Below are positions 43,456 to 52,641 of a stretch of DNA of 64,000 nucleotides, piece by piece. The stretch comes from Pelagibacteraceae bacterium. Its GTDB lineage: Bacteria > Pseudomonadota > Alphaproteobacteria > Pelagibacterales > Pelagibacteraceae. The notes below the pieces were generated by a model, which was not told where the DNA came from, ran no database searches, and saw nothing but the letters and a program-made list of their open reading frames with translations. The translations under genes and the position numbers were made by a program. Position 1 is the stretch's first letter; every line of letters begins with the position of its first letter. Location: assembly GCA_008638005.1 (NCBI GenBank), contig VTPE01000001.1:42165-106164 (forward strand), given 5' to 3'.

Positions 43456-44657
43456 TAAACTCCACTATACATTTTGTTTGGGTTTAAAATTCCCCTTGGG
43501 TCAAAACTTTCTTTTAATTTTTTTGACAGAATTTTCAAACTTGAATTAGAGTTTGTTAAAAACTCTTCACTTTTTCTAAAATTATCATTTGCTCTAAGTA
43601 CAGTTAAGTAGCCATCATGCTTTAAGCAAAAAATTCTCATTTGATCTAAATCTTCCTGACTAGTTAAAGAGCACCACGCTATATTTCCCGCCCAGTCTAA
43701 GAAATACTTAAAATTAGTCTTATTAAAATATCTCAAAAAACTTCCCATATTTGTTACCGGTAAAGATATTTTACAAACATATGTATCTTCATTAGCATAC
43801 CCTTCAAAATTTTTAATTTCTCTCCAAAAAATTGAAGTTTGATAAATATCTAAAATTGAAATTTTTTTATCTGAAAACATTTTTTTTAATTGCTTAATTC
43901 TTTCAACGACAGATGGTTTTGGGCCTTGAACTCTTAAACCTAAAATAGATGTATCTTTTTTGACATCATTAAGCGTTAAAAAAGAAGCATTTTCAGATGG
44001 AAAATAACATGCGCCCGATATTTCTAGTGATGAGTCTAATGCTAATTTAAAAACTTGGATTGCGTCCTCATAATTTAAATCACTAATCACAAAAGTTTCT
44101 TCAAATTCAGGTAAAGGAGAAACTTTCAAATTAATTTCAGTGATTGCACATAATGTTCCGTATGAACCACTAATAACTTTACTTAAATCATAACCTGTAA
44201 CATTTTTTACAACAGTTCCACCTGACTTAATTTTTGCTCCTGAACCATTAACAGCTTTAAAACCCAAAACATGGTCCCTTAAAGCACCATGCTTAAACCT
44301 TCCAGGTCCAGATAGATTGCAAGAGACAACTCCACCAATAGATCCTGAATTAGCACGACCAGTATATAAATAACCTAAATCATTGGGTTCAAATCCTAAA
44401 AACTGATTTTTTTTTGCCAAGGTCTCTTCAATTTCTTTTAGAGAGGTTCCAGGTAAAACTTTGATATAAAGCTCTTCTGGAAAATATTCTATAATTCCAG
44501 ATAAATCTTTTAGGCTTAAGGTTTGTGATGATTGAATAATTCTACCAATTTTTTTTGAACCATAACCTGCAATTTCTATTGGATTGTTTTTGTTAAAATG
44601 ATCAAAAATAAAATCAGATACTTCACTTTCATTTTTAGGATAATAAGTTTCTGTCAT
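43455..44657 (-). CDS. glcE: Glycolate oxidase FAD-binding subunit GlcE
   Basis: Second flavin-binding subunit of glycolate oxidase. VLPGTSLKEIEETLA, GRANSGSIGGVVSCNLSGPGR, and GGTVVKNVTGYDLSKVISGSYG belong to the FAD_binding_4 fold. 400 residues, slightly longer than E. coli GlcE (350). Coupled to glcD and glcF by one-base overlaps. Confidence 0.93.
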   Translation of the reverse strand: MTETYYPKNESEVSDFIFDHFNKNNPIEIAGYGSKKIGRIIQSSQTLSLKDLSGIIEYFPEELYIKVLPGTSLKEIEETLAKKNQFLGFEPNDLGYLYTGRANSGSIGGVVSCNLSGPGRFKHGALRDHVLGFKAVNGSGAKIKSGGTVVKNVTGYDLSKVISGSYGTLCAITEINLKVSPLPEFEETFVISDLNYEDAIQVFKLALDSSLEISGACYFPSENASFLTLNDVKKDTSILGLRVQGPKPSVVERIKQLKKMFSDKKISILDIYQTSIFWREIKNFEGYANEDTYVCKISLPVTNMGSFLRYFNKTNFKYFLDWAGNIAWCSLTSQEDLDQMRIFCLKHDGYLTVLRANDNFRKSEEFLTNSNSSLKILSKKLKESFDPRGILNPNKMYSGV

Positions 44658-46144
44658 TAAAATCTAGGCAAATTTGGAAATTTATCTTTTCCTTTATGAA
44701 TATGCATTCTGCCACCTTCTGCGCAACGGTGTAATATAGGAAAGACTTTGCCTGGATTTAAAAGATTTTTCTCATCAAAAGCTTGTTTAATATTAAGCTG
44801 CTGTTGAATATCGTTGTCGTTAAACATCTCACACATCAATTCTCTTTTTTCTACTCCAATACCATGCTCACCAGATAAAACTCCGCCTACCTTGACACAA
44901 TATTTTAAAATATCTGCACCAAAATCTTCTGCTTTTTTCATTTCTACAGGATCATTTGAATCAAACATAATTAATGGATGGAGATTTCCATCTCCAGCGT
45001 GAAAACAATTGGCGACATCTAGTTTATATTTTTTTGAAAGTTTACTTATGTAAGCCAAAACATCAGATAGTTTATTTCTTGGAATTGACCCATCCATACA
45101 AATATAATCTGGTGCAATCACCCCACAGGCTGTAAAAGCAGCTTTTCTTCCTTTCCAAAACCGCATTCTCTCTTCATCACTATTACTTGCTCTATTGTAA
45201 GAAGCCTTATTCATTTTCGCTATATCTAAAACTTTATTAATGAGGGTATCAACTTCACTAACTGTTCCATCTAATTCAACGATTAATAATGCTTCAACAT
45301 CTCTTGGGTAGCCAGCTTTTGCAAAATTGTCTGTTGCAATAATTAAAGGTTTATCCATTATTTCCATACCCGCAGGTACTATTCCTTTTGCTATGATATC
45401 AGCAACGCAATTTCCTGAATCCTCAATACTTTGAAAACCAATTAATACGGCCCTAACAGACTCTGGTTTTTTTAAAATTCTAACTGTGACTTCTGTAATA
45501 ACTCCAAGCAACCCTTCTGAACCTGTTACCAATCCTAATAAATCATACCCTTCAGAATCTAAATGTTTGCCACCAAGTTTTAAAATTGTTCCATCCATTA
45601 AAACCATTTCAACTCCCATCAAATTATTTGTAGTTGTTCCATATTTTAACGAATGAACTCCTCCTGAGTTTTCTGCAACGTTTCCACCAATTGAACATGC
45701 AAGTTGGCTTGAAGGATCTGGAGCATAATAAAAATCTTTATGTTGTACTGCGGTTGTGATTGCTAAATTGGCAACACATGGTTGAGCTACTACACAACGA
45801 TTTTCGAAATCAGTTTCTAGAATTTTATTAAATTTTCCCATACCCATTAAAATACAATCTGCTAAGGGAATAGAGCCTCCTGATAATCCTGTACCTGCAC
45901 CTCTGGGTACAACTTTAATTTTCTTATCAAAACAGTATTTTAATATTTTAGAAACTTCTTCTGTTGTTTCTGGCAAAACTACAGCAATTGGTTTTTGTCG
46001 GTAAACAGATAATCCATCAGTCTCATATGGTTTAATTTCATCATCAGATGAAATAACATTTTTTGTTATTTCAGAAATATCTTTTACGATATCTTTCTTA
46101 TTATCAATTATGTTTAAATCGGGTTCAGGTAAAACTAGAGACAT
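44657..46144 (-). CDS. glcD: Glycolate oxidase catalytic subunit GlcD
   Basis: FAD-linked oxidase that converts glycolate (and often D-lactate) to glyoxylate. VVPRGAGTGLSGGSIP is the FAD pyrophosphate segment; GGNVAENSGGVHSLKYGTT, VTGSEGLLGVITEVTV, and C-terminal HAGDGNLHPLIMFD and SGEHGIGVEKRE are family motifs. 495 residues. In SAR11, glycolate oxidation has been linked to meeting the glycine requirement. Confidence 0.96.
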   Translation of the reverse strand: MSLVLPEPDLNIIDNKKDIVKDISEITKNVISSDDEIKPYETDGLSVYRQKPIAVVLPETTEEVSKILKYCFDKKIKVVPRGAGTGLSGGSIPLADCILMGMGKFNKILETDFENRCVVAQPCVANLAITTAVQHKDFYYAPDPSSQLACSIGGNVAENSGGVHSLKYGTTTNNLMGVEMVLMDGTILKLGGKHLDSEGYDLLGLVTGSEGLLGVITEVTVRILKKPESVRAVLIGFQSIEDSGNCVADIIAKGIVPAGMEIMDKPLIIATDNFAKAGYPRDVEALLIVELDGTVSEVDTLINKVLDIAKMNKASYNRASNSDEERMRFWKGRKAAFTACGVIAPDYICMDGSIPRNKLSDVLAYISKLSKKYKLDVANCFHAGDGNLHPLIMFDSNDPVEMKKAEDFGADILKYCVKVGGVLSGEHGIGVEKRELMCEMFNDNDIQQQLNIKQAFDEKNLLNPGKVFPILHRCAEGGRMHIHKGKDKFPNLPRF

Positions 46145-46153
46145 AAGGGTATA

Positions 46154-47314
46154 TTAAAGAATTTTTTTAATTTTCTCCAATGCTTTTTCAATATTTTCAT
46201 ACGAATTTGCAAAACTAAAACGTACAAAATTTGTACAAGATTTACCAAAACTAGTGCCCGGTACTAATGCTACACCCGCATCATAAAGGCACTTTTCGGC
46301 AAAAGTATCACCGCTCATTCCTGTTTCGCTAACATTGGGAAAAGTATAAAATGCACCACCAGGATTATTACATTTAATGCCTGGTAAACTATTTAGTCCA
46401 TCTACAATTAATGAACGTCTTTTATTAAATTTATCCATCATATCGTCCAAAAAATCGTGAGGTCCATCTAAAGCAGCTAAAGCAGCAACCTGATTAGAGG
46501 CTGATACACATGAATAACTATTAATCGCCATTCTAGTTACTTTTTCAATTAAAGTATCAGGCCAAACACTCCATCCCAGTCTCCATCCTGTCATTGCATA
46601 TGTTTTGCTCCAACCATCCATCACAATTAAACGGTTATATAATTCTGGATAATAAAAAAATGATGGCATTTTTTTTCCATCATAAATTTGTCTTGAATAA
46701 ATTTCATCACTAAGAATAGCAACTTCAGGAAATTTTTTTAGACCTTCTACGAGTTTATCAATTTCACTTTTTTCAATTAATCCTCCAGTAGGGTTTTGAG
46801 GGTTATTAATAATAATTAATCTCGTTTTATCATTTATAAGTGACAAAACTTCATCAGCATTGAAAGAAAAGTTTTTCTTTTCTGATAAATACATAGGTAC
46901 TGCCTTAGCCCCTGTATAATTGATAACAGACTCATAAATTGGAAAACCAGGTTCAGGATAAATAATCTCTGCACCAGGCTGACCAAATAGCATTATTGCA
47001 AAATGCATTGATGGTTTACCGCCTGGAGTGATAAAAACACGGTTTGAATCGATTTCCGCGTTGTACATTTTTTTAATATGACGGCTAACACCTTCTCTTA
47101 ATTCTTGAGTACCATTTGCTGGAGTATATCCGTGATGACCATCATCCAGAGCTTTTTTGGCAGCTTCAACGATATGCTTTGGAGTTAAAAAATCTGGTTG
47201 ACCAATACCTAAATTTATAATTTCTCTTCCTTCGCTTTCTAATTTTTTTGCTTTAGCTAAAATTACGAAAGCATTTTCAGTGCCTAACCTTGAGTAATTG
47301 TCTGCTATTTTCAT
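46154..47314 (-). CDS. Class I pyridoxal-phosphate aminotransferase
   Basis: 386 residues, aspartate-aminotransferase fold. NLGIGQPDFLTP, HGYTPANGTQELREGVS, NNPQNPTGG, SDEIYSRQIYDG, and the Schiff-base lysine in GWSKTYAMTGWRLGW. The exact substrates are not visible. Lying between a hydroxyacid oxidase and glcDEF, transamination of glyoxylate (to glycine) or pyruvate (to alanine) is a reasonable inference. Confidence 0.9.
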   Translation of the reverse strand: MKIADNYSRLGTENAFVILAKAKKLESEGREIINLGIGQPDFLTPKHIVEAAKKALDDGHHGYTPANGTQELREGVSRHIKKMYNAEIDSNRVFITPGGKPSMHFAIMLFGQPGAEIIYPEPGFPIYESVINYTGAKAVPMYLSEKKNFSFNADEVLSLINDKTRLIIINNPQNPTGGLIEKSEIDKLVEGLKKFPEVAILSDEIYSRQIYDGKKMPSFFYYPELYNRLIVMDGWSKTYAMTGWRLGWSVWPDTLIEKVTRMAINSYSCVSASNQVAALAALDGPHDFLDDMMDKFNKRRSLIVDGLNSLPGIKCNNPGGAFYTFPNVSETGMSGDTFAEKCLYDAGVALVPGTSFGKSCTNFVRFSFANSYENIEKALEKIKKIL

Positions 47315-48462
47315 TATCGGTAAGCTATTTTATCTTTGGTTAACTCATGAACATTCCTTGTTCCCATAAGAGTCATACCTCGTGTAATTTCATCTTTCAT
47401 TTTCTGTAAAACTCTTTCTACACCTAACTGACCTCCTGCACCTAAACCATAAAGATAGGCTTTACCCATTGAACAAGCTTTAGCTCCCAATGCTAGAGCT
47501 TTTAAAACATGAGTTCCTCTTTGAATTCCACCATCTAATATAATCTCAATTTTATCACCTACAGCATCAACTAAAGTCTCAAGTTGATCAAATGGAGCTC
47601 TAGAACCATCGAGTTGTCTTCCACCATGATTAGAAATCATTATTGCAGTTGCTCCAATATCAATTGCTTTTTTTGCATCATCAACAGACATCACTCCTTT
47701 TAATGCAAATGGTCCATTCCATTTTTTTGCTGCATACTCTGCATGCTTCCAATTCATTGTCCTATCAAATTGAGAGTTAAGATAATCCATAATTGAAATT
47801 TCAATACTTGAACCTTTGTTGGTAAGATGGGAAATATTAGCTAATTTAAATTTTGGACCAAATAAATATCTTAAACTCCACTCAGGATGCATTGCAAAGC
47901 TTATTAGACTTTCTAATGTCAACTTAGGTGGGGTTGTAAAACCAGTTCTATGATCTCTTTCTCGATTGCCTGCCACAATGGTATCAACCGTTAAACACAT
48001 TGCTTTAAACCCAGAACGTTGACATCTTTCAATGAGGTTGTCGGTTAGACCTTGGTCTTTATGAATATATAATTGAAACATCTTAGGGCCACCTGAAATA
48101 TTTGAAACCTCTTCAATACTTTTAGTTCCCATTGTAGACAAACTAAAAAAAGTACCAAATTTTTCAGCAGCTCTTGCCGTAGCTTGTTCACCTTCATGAT
48201 GATACATTTGATGCATAGCAGTTGGAGATAAAAAAAGTGGAAAATCAATTTTCTGTCCAAGTATAGTTGTTGATGTATCAACATTGCTCACATCAGTTAA
48301 AACATTTGGAACTAAATCACATTTATTAAAAGACTCTGTATTTCTTTTTAGTGTTGTTTCATCATCTGCACCACCATCAATGTAATGAAAAATAGGTGAG
48401 GGTAATTTTTTTTTTGCGAGCTTGCGAAAGTCGTCAATATTATGACAATCAGCTAATCTCAT
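47314..48462 (-). CDS. FMN-dependent alpha-hydroxyacid dehydrogenase (L-lactate/glycolate type)
   Basis: 382 residues, (beta/alpha)8 FMN protein of the LldD/glycolate oxidase family. YIDGGADDETTLKRNTESF, LSPTAMHQMYHHEGEQATAR, FQLYIHKDQGL, the catalytic base in ISNHGGRQLDGSRAP, and LDGGIQRGTHVLKALALGA. Oxidises an L-2-hydroxyacid to the 2-oxoacid; lactate is likeliest but glycolate or others are possible. Overlaps the aminotransferase start by one base. Confidence 0.9.
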   Translation of the reverse strand: MRLADCHNIDDFRKLAKKKLPSPIFHYIDGGADDETTLKRNTESFNKCDLVPNVLTDVSNVDTSTTILGQKIDFPLFLSPTAMHQMYHHEGEQATARAAEKFGTFFSLSTMGTKSIEEVSNISGGPKMFQLYIHKDQGLTDNLIERCQRSGFKAMCLTVDTIVAGNRERDHRTGFTTPPKLTLESLISFAMHPEWSLRYLFGPKFKLANISHLTNKGSSIEISIMDYLNSQFDRTMNWKHAEYAAKKWNGPFALKGVMSVDDAKKAIDIGATAIMISNHGGRQLDGSRAPFDQLETLVDAVGDKIEIILDGGIQRGTHVLKALALGAKACSMGKAYLYGLGAGGQLGVERVLQKMKDEITRGMTLMGTRNVHELTKDKIAYR

Positions 48463-48469
48463 TGAAAAG

Positions 48470-48952
48470 CTAATATTGTCTGAAAAGAGTGAAAGCTATA
48501 TTGTTTGCACCTGGGTTTTTATCACCTAAACTTGCATTTGAAATATGACTGTATGATAAACCAGCGTTAGAATTTGGTCCCAAATCCCAACCTAAATTAA
48601 TTTGTGATTTAAATTCAACCGCGTGACCAAGATCTTTACCATCTCCTTCATCATAATATCCAGGAGCAAAACTTGGGCTTATGACAAAATTTCCAATTTT
48701 ATAATCAGCTTTAATACCAGCATAAACCATAGCAGCATTATCTTCAGTTAACATTGCACCAGTAATTGGGAAAAAATTTCCAATTTTTGTATTAAAAGAT
48801 TTTGCTTCACTAAAAGTATATGTTGCTTCTAAAAACCCTGCTCTTTTATTATCATCACTGTAATCAAGCACTCCACTAGATAAAGATATACCCTGTGAAA
48901 AAGCAGAAGTTGCTGTTAAGCTTAATAAAAAAGCTGCTAATATTTTTTTCAT
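48470..48952 (-). CDS. PagL-like outer-membrane lipid A deacylase family protein
   Basis: 160 residues. Signal peptide (MKKILAAFLLSLTATSAFSQ), then alternating beta-barrel sequence ending in aromatic FRQY, as in outer-membrane proteins. SYSHISNASLGDKNPGANNI matches the PagL active-site region: His136 and Ser138 fit the His/Ser pair. The third residue, a glutamate 14 positions after the histidine in Pseudomonas PagL, is Asn150 here. Deacylation of lipid A is therefore uncertain. Eight bases before the hydroxyacid oxidase gene. Confidence 0.7.
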   Translation of the reverse strand: MKKILAAFLLSLTATSAFSQGISLSSGVLDYSDDNKRAGFLEATYTFSEAKSFNTKIGNFFPITGAMLTEDNAAMVYAGIKADYKIGNFVISPSFAPGYYDEGDGKDLGHAVEFKSQINLGWDLGPNSNAGLSYSHISNASLGDKNPGANNIAFTLFRQY

Positions 48953-48982
48953 TGAACTCTAACTATAATAATTAATAAAACT

Positions 48983-49510
48983 TTAAAAGCCATAATCTTT
49001 GCTAAATGTATGGAAAATTGGAGTTTTTTTGGGAGGTTTTGCGTATTTTTTAATAACATATGCTACACTTGGAAAAGCTAAAGATTTCCATGGAATTTCA
49101 TCATAATCAAAGTATCTGGCTTCCAAAGTTTCAATTCCTGGTCTAAAATTTTTGTTGATATGACTAGCCAAAAAAACAAATTGAATTAAATTTTTTTCTC
49201 TAACTGTGAATATTGCAAATAATTTATTCAATTTAATTTTTATATTTACTTCTTCTTTTGCCTCCCTAATCGCACCCTCTTCTGGAGTTTCTGAAGCATC
49301 TAAATATCCTGATGGAAAAGTCCATTTGCCATAACTGGGTTCAATAGCCCTTTTACAAAGCAAAAATTTTTTATTTCTGACCACCAATGACCCCGCAACA
49401 ACTTTGGGATTTTTATAATCTATAAAACCACATTTTTTGCATACCTTTCTTTTTTTTTGCTCAAGATCAGTTTTTTTAACAATAAATTGATGGCAGCAAT
49501 TATTTGGCAC
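48983..49510 (-). CDS. Nudix hydrolase with N-terminal zinc-ribbon-like segment
   Basis: 175 residues. The N-terminus has Cys5, Cys6, His7 and a CKKCGF pair that suggest a small zinc ribbon. It is followed by YKNPKVVAGSLVV and the Nudix box from GYLDASETPEEGA to REAKEEVNI. This domain order is seen in ADP-ribose/NADH-type Nudix enzymes (NudC-like short forms). Substrate not determined. Overlaps ccmH by 11 bases. Confidence 0.85.
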   Translation of the reverse strand: MPNNCCHQFIVKKTDLEQKKRKVCKKCGFIDYKNPKVVAGSLVVRNKKFLLCKRAIEPSYGKWTFPSGYLDASETPEEGAIREAKEEVNIKIKLNKLFAIFTVREKNLIQFVFLASHINKNFRPGIETLEARYFDYDEIPWKSLAFPSVAYVIKKYAKPPKKTPIFHTFSKDYGF

Positions 49511-49850
49511 TCATTCTCCTAAAAACTAAAATACTTCCAATTACAAAAAATAATATGGGTACGATCCATAGTGCAGAATTAGACAGGGTAAAAGTTGGAT
49601 TAAAAATGATATTTTGCCCATATTTATCTTTTAAAAATTCATATATCTCTTCATCTGTCTTATTTTTAACTATTTCTTGCTTCACAAAATTTTTTATATC
49701 TATAGCAAAATCTGAGTTAGACTCATAAACTGATTGTCCTTGGCAAACTAAACATTTTAAATTTTTTGTAATTTCGTTAGTTCTTTTTTCTTTGGAATCC
49801 GCAAAAACTATATTGCAGAATATAAGAAGGAAAATAAAAAAATATTTCAT
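49500..49850 (-). CDS. ccmH: Cytochrome c maturation protein CcmH
   Basis: Periplasmic thiol-redox subunit that reduces apocytochrome c haem-binding cysteines. Signal sequence (residues 1-17), LKCLVCQGQSVYES with Cys33 and Cys36, and a C-terminal membrane helix (about 93-110). 116 residues, the short CcmH form without the TPR (CcmI) part. Overlaps ccmG by four bases. Confidence 0.95.
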   Translation of the reverse strand: MKYFFIFLLIFCNIVFADSKEKRTNEITKNLKCLVCQGQSVYESNSDFAIDIKNFVKQEIVKNKTDEEIYEFLKDKYGQNIIFNPTFTLSNSALWIVPILFFVIGSILVFRRMSAK

Positions 49851-50365
49851 TTGATATTCATGACTTTTTGAAAAAAATTTTCATTAATTGGACCAATATG
49901 TTTATCAATAATTTTAAAATTATTATCAATGATAAATGTTTCTGGAACTCCAAAAACACCAAGGTTAATTGCTAAACTTCCTTTCGGGTCTAATAATATT
50001 TCTTGAAAAGGATTTTGATATTTTTCTAAAAATTGTTTTGCATTACTTGGGTTATCTTTATAGTTAATAGCAACAATTTTAAAACCTTGTTCTTTTAATT
50101 TCATTAAATACGGATGTTCCACCTTGCATGGTACACACCAAGACGCAAATACATTTAATATAAATTTTTCATTCTCCGCTATACTCTTTAGGTCTTTTTC
50201 AATTTCACTATATAAAGTTTTAGAACTTAAATTAGGTAAATTTTTACCAATCATAGCCTTGGGTTTAAAATCTTTTTCGCTAAACATCGAAAAATATAAA
50301 AATGAAAAAAAAATAGAAAAAATGATAATAACAATAACTATTTTAATTTCTTTTTTTAAATGCAC
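49847..50365 (-). CDS. ccmG: Thiol:disulfide interchange protein CcmG/DsbE
   Basis: Membrane-anchored thioredoxin-fold reductant for cytochrome c assembly. N-terminal helix (residues 8-27), active site WCVPC with Cys77 and Cys80, and FGVPETFIIDNN containing the cis-proline. 172 residues. Starts 23 bases inside ccmF. Confidence 0.95.
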   Translation of the reverse strand: MHLKKEIKIVIVIIIFSIFFSFLYFSMFSEKDFKPKAMIGKNLPNLSSKTLYSEIEKDLKSIAENEKFILNVFASWCVPCKVEHPYLMKLKEQGFKIVAINYKDNPSNAKQFLEKYQNPFQEILLDPKGSLAINLGVFGVPETFIIDNNFKIIDKHIGPINENFFQKVMNIK

Positions 50366-52208
50366 TAAACATACCCCCGACTACTATTAAAAACATTCCA
50401 AGCCAAATTCCATGAATAAAAAAATTAAAATAATATCTCGCTCCTAAAACATTTTCGTTTTGATTTGGAAAGTTTACAGCAAGATAATGATTAGATAGAA
50501 TTGTTGGCTGAATACTTGTTTCCGATGTGATTTGAACTGGTTGAAAATATCTTCTCACCGAAGGTTTCAAAGTAAAAATTTGATTATCTTTTGATATTTC
50601 AAAATCTGTTTTCATTTCTAAATAATTATTAATTTTGTAAATATCTTGATTAACAAACTTTAGAGATAAATTATTAAATTCTTTATTTTCACCCAGCTGT
50701 ATTTCAAAATCTTTTGATTCTGAATAAAAACCATTTAAAAATATTGATAAAAGTAAAATGCCAACGCCTAAATGCGATAAAACTCTTGGATAATAATAAG
50801 CCTTTAAAAATAATTTATTTTTAACAAACTCAAAAATAATAGTTAGAATTAAAACTAAAGATGTCAAAAGTCCAAGGAACAAGGCTAATTGATTTTGATT
50901 AGTTAAAATAATTATTAAAATTGAAAGACACAGTGAGATTGAAAAAGTGACAAATAAAAAACCGAAATAACTTAAATTAATTTTATTAGACCATTTTAAT
51001 AAAGGTCCGACAGACATCGCCAAAAGGAAAATGAAAACAAATGGCGCTAAAATAGTATTATAATAAACCGGACCAATAGAAATCGTTTCATTAAAAATTG
51101 ATAAAATTATAGGATAAATAGTTCCAATTAAAACTACGAAGAGAAAAAATAATAAAAATAAATTATTAATATTTAAAAAACTTTCTTTACTAAAAAAAAA
51201 ATTATTACCAATGCTTATGGTTCTTGATGAATATATAGAATGGATAATAAAAGAAGCTAAAGTAATTACAAAAATTATAATTAATATAAACACTCCTCTT
51301 TCAGGATCATTGGCAAACGCATGGACTGAGTTCAAAACTCCTGAACGAACAAGAAAGGTTCCAAGTAAACTAAAAGAAAACGTTAAAATCGCTAAAAGAG
51401 ATGTCCAATTTCTCATTTGATTTTTAGTTTTTAAAACTAATAAAGAATGAATTAAAGCTGTAGCTGCAAGCCACGGCATTAAAGATGCATTTTCTACTGG
51501 ATCCCAAAACCAATAACCGCCCCAACCTAACTCATAGTATGCCCATATTGAACCTAGGCAAATACCGATGGATAAAAAAACCCAAGCGATCATAACCCAC
51601 GGCCAGACAATTGAAGCCCAATTATTATCTAATTGACGTAAAACTAAACCGGATAGAACTAAACTTAATGTAAGAGAAAATCCAACATAGCCCAAATATA
51701 AAAACGGGGGATGTAATACTAATAATGGATCTTGCAATATGGGATTCAAACCCAAGCCCTCTTGGGGATGAGGAACAATCATATCGAATGGATTTGAAGT
51801 AGAAATCAAAAAAATTAAGAAAATTAAATAGATATTATTTTGAAAGAAAATTACCCAAGATTTAAAATGGTACATTTCTTCTTTTCGAAAAAGATATGAG
51901 AACAAAGATCCAAAACCCGCAATGATTGTAACAAATAATAATAAACTTCCTTCATGATTGCCCCATGTTCCAGCAAGCTTATAAAAAAAAGGTTTTAGGG
52001 TATGAGAATTTTCATAAACAGCAGAGATGCTAAAATTAGAAGTACAAAAAAAATATACCAGCAAGCAAAATGAAAAAATGACCAATAAACTAGAATAATT
52101 AAAAAATTTTATTGAGTGAGAATATTTTTTTTTAAAAAAAAAAAGATTACTTATAAAAGATGAAAATATTGCTAAGAGTAAAATAAAATTTGCAACATTA
52201 CTTGCCAT
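50343..52208 (-). CDS. ccmF: Cytochrome c haem lyase subunit CcmF
   Basis: Large membrane protein that transfers haem from CcmE to apocytochrome c with CcmH. About 14-15 membrane segments. GTWGNHEGSLLLFV, HPPFLYLGYVGF, and the tryptophan-rich WGGYWFWDPVENASLMPW are diagnostic. 621 residues, slightly short of the usual 640-660. Overlaps ccmE by 11 bases. Confidence 0.97.
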   Translation of the reverse strand: MASNVANFILLLAIFSSFISNLFFFKKKYSHSIKFFNYSSLLVIFSFCLLVYFFCTSNFSISAVYENSHTLKPFFYKLAGTWGNHEGSLLLFVTIIAGFGSLFSYLFRKEEMYHFKSWVIFFQNNIYLIFLIFLISTSNPFDMIVPHPQEGLGLNPILQDPLLVLHPPFLYLGYVGFSLTLSLVLSGLVLRQLDNNWASIVWPWVMIAWVFLSIGICLGSIWAYYELGWGGYWFWDPVENASLMPWLAATALIHSLLVLKTKNQMRNWTSLLAILTFSFSLLGTFLVRSGVLNSVHAFANDPERGVFILIIIFVITLASFIIHSIYSSRTISIGNNFFFSKESFLNINNLFLLFFLFVVLIGTIYPIILSIFNETISIGPVYYNTILAPFVFIFLLAMSVGPLLKWSNKINLSYFGFLFVTFSISLCLSILIIILTNQNQLALFLGLLTSLVLILTIIFEFVKNKLFLKAYYYPRVLSHLGVGILLLSIFLNGFYSESKDFEIQLGENKEFNNLSLKFVNQDIYKINNYLEMKTDFEISKDNQIFTLKPSVRRYFQPVQITSETSIQPTILSNHYLAVNFPNQNENVLGARYYFNFFIHGIWLGMFLIVVGGMFSAFKKRN

Positions 52209-52641
52209 ATTTTTTATTCCAATCTCCAGATTTTTTTAACGCATCTGCCACTTCTTTTGGCATATAATTTTCATCGTGTTTAGCTAGTATTGTTTCTGCC
52301 TCTAAACTTGTTCGAGTTTTTAATCGACCCTCAACAACCGCACCTTGACCTTCAACAAACAAATTAGGTTTTAAGCCAGTGTATTTAACATTTATTTCCT
52401 GTTTGAAATCAGTAATAATAAATTGATAGCGATTACCATTTTTTACTAAAGAATCTTTTTTAACCATTCCGCCAACTCGTATTAAACCATTTGGCAGTTC
52501 AGTTGAGTTATATAATTCAGTTGGAGAAAAAAAATAAACAACATTTTTTTGCAAAGAGTCTAGTATAAATTTGCCAATAATAATTATTGTAATAATTGAA
52601 ACTAAAAAAATATATAATCTTTTTTTTACCTTATCGGTCAT
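52198..52641 (-). CDS. ccmE: Cytochrome c haem chaperone CcmE
   Basis: Binds haem covalently in the periplasm and passes it to CcmF. N-terminal anchor (residues 8-26), GLIRVGGMVKKDS, VKYTGLKPNLFVEGQGAVVEG in parts, and the haem-linked His122 in LAKHDENYMP with Tyr126. 147 residues. The start is the base before ccmC ends, leaving no room for ccmD. Confidence 0.96.
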   Translation of the reverse strand: MTDKVKKRLYIFLVSIITIIIIGKFILDSLQKNVVYFFSPTELYNSTELPNGLIRVGGMVKKDSLVKNGNRYQFIITDFKQEINVKYTGLKPNLFVEGQGAVVEGRLKTRTSLEAETILAKHDENYMPKEVADALKKSGDWNKKYGK

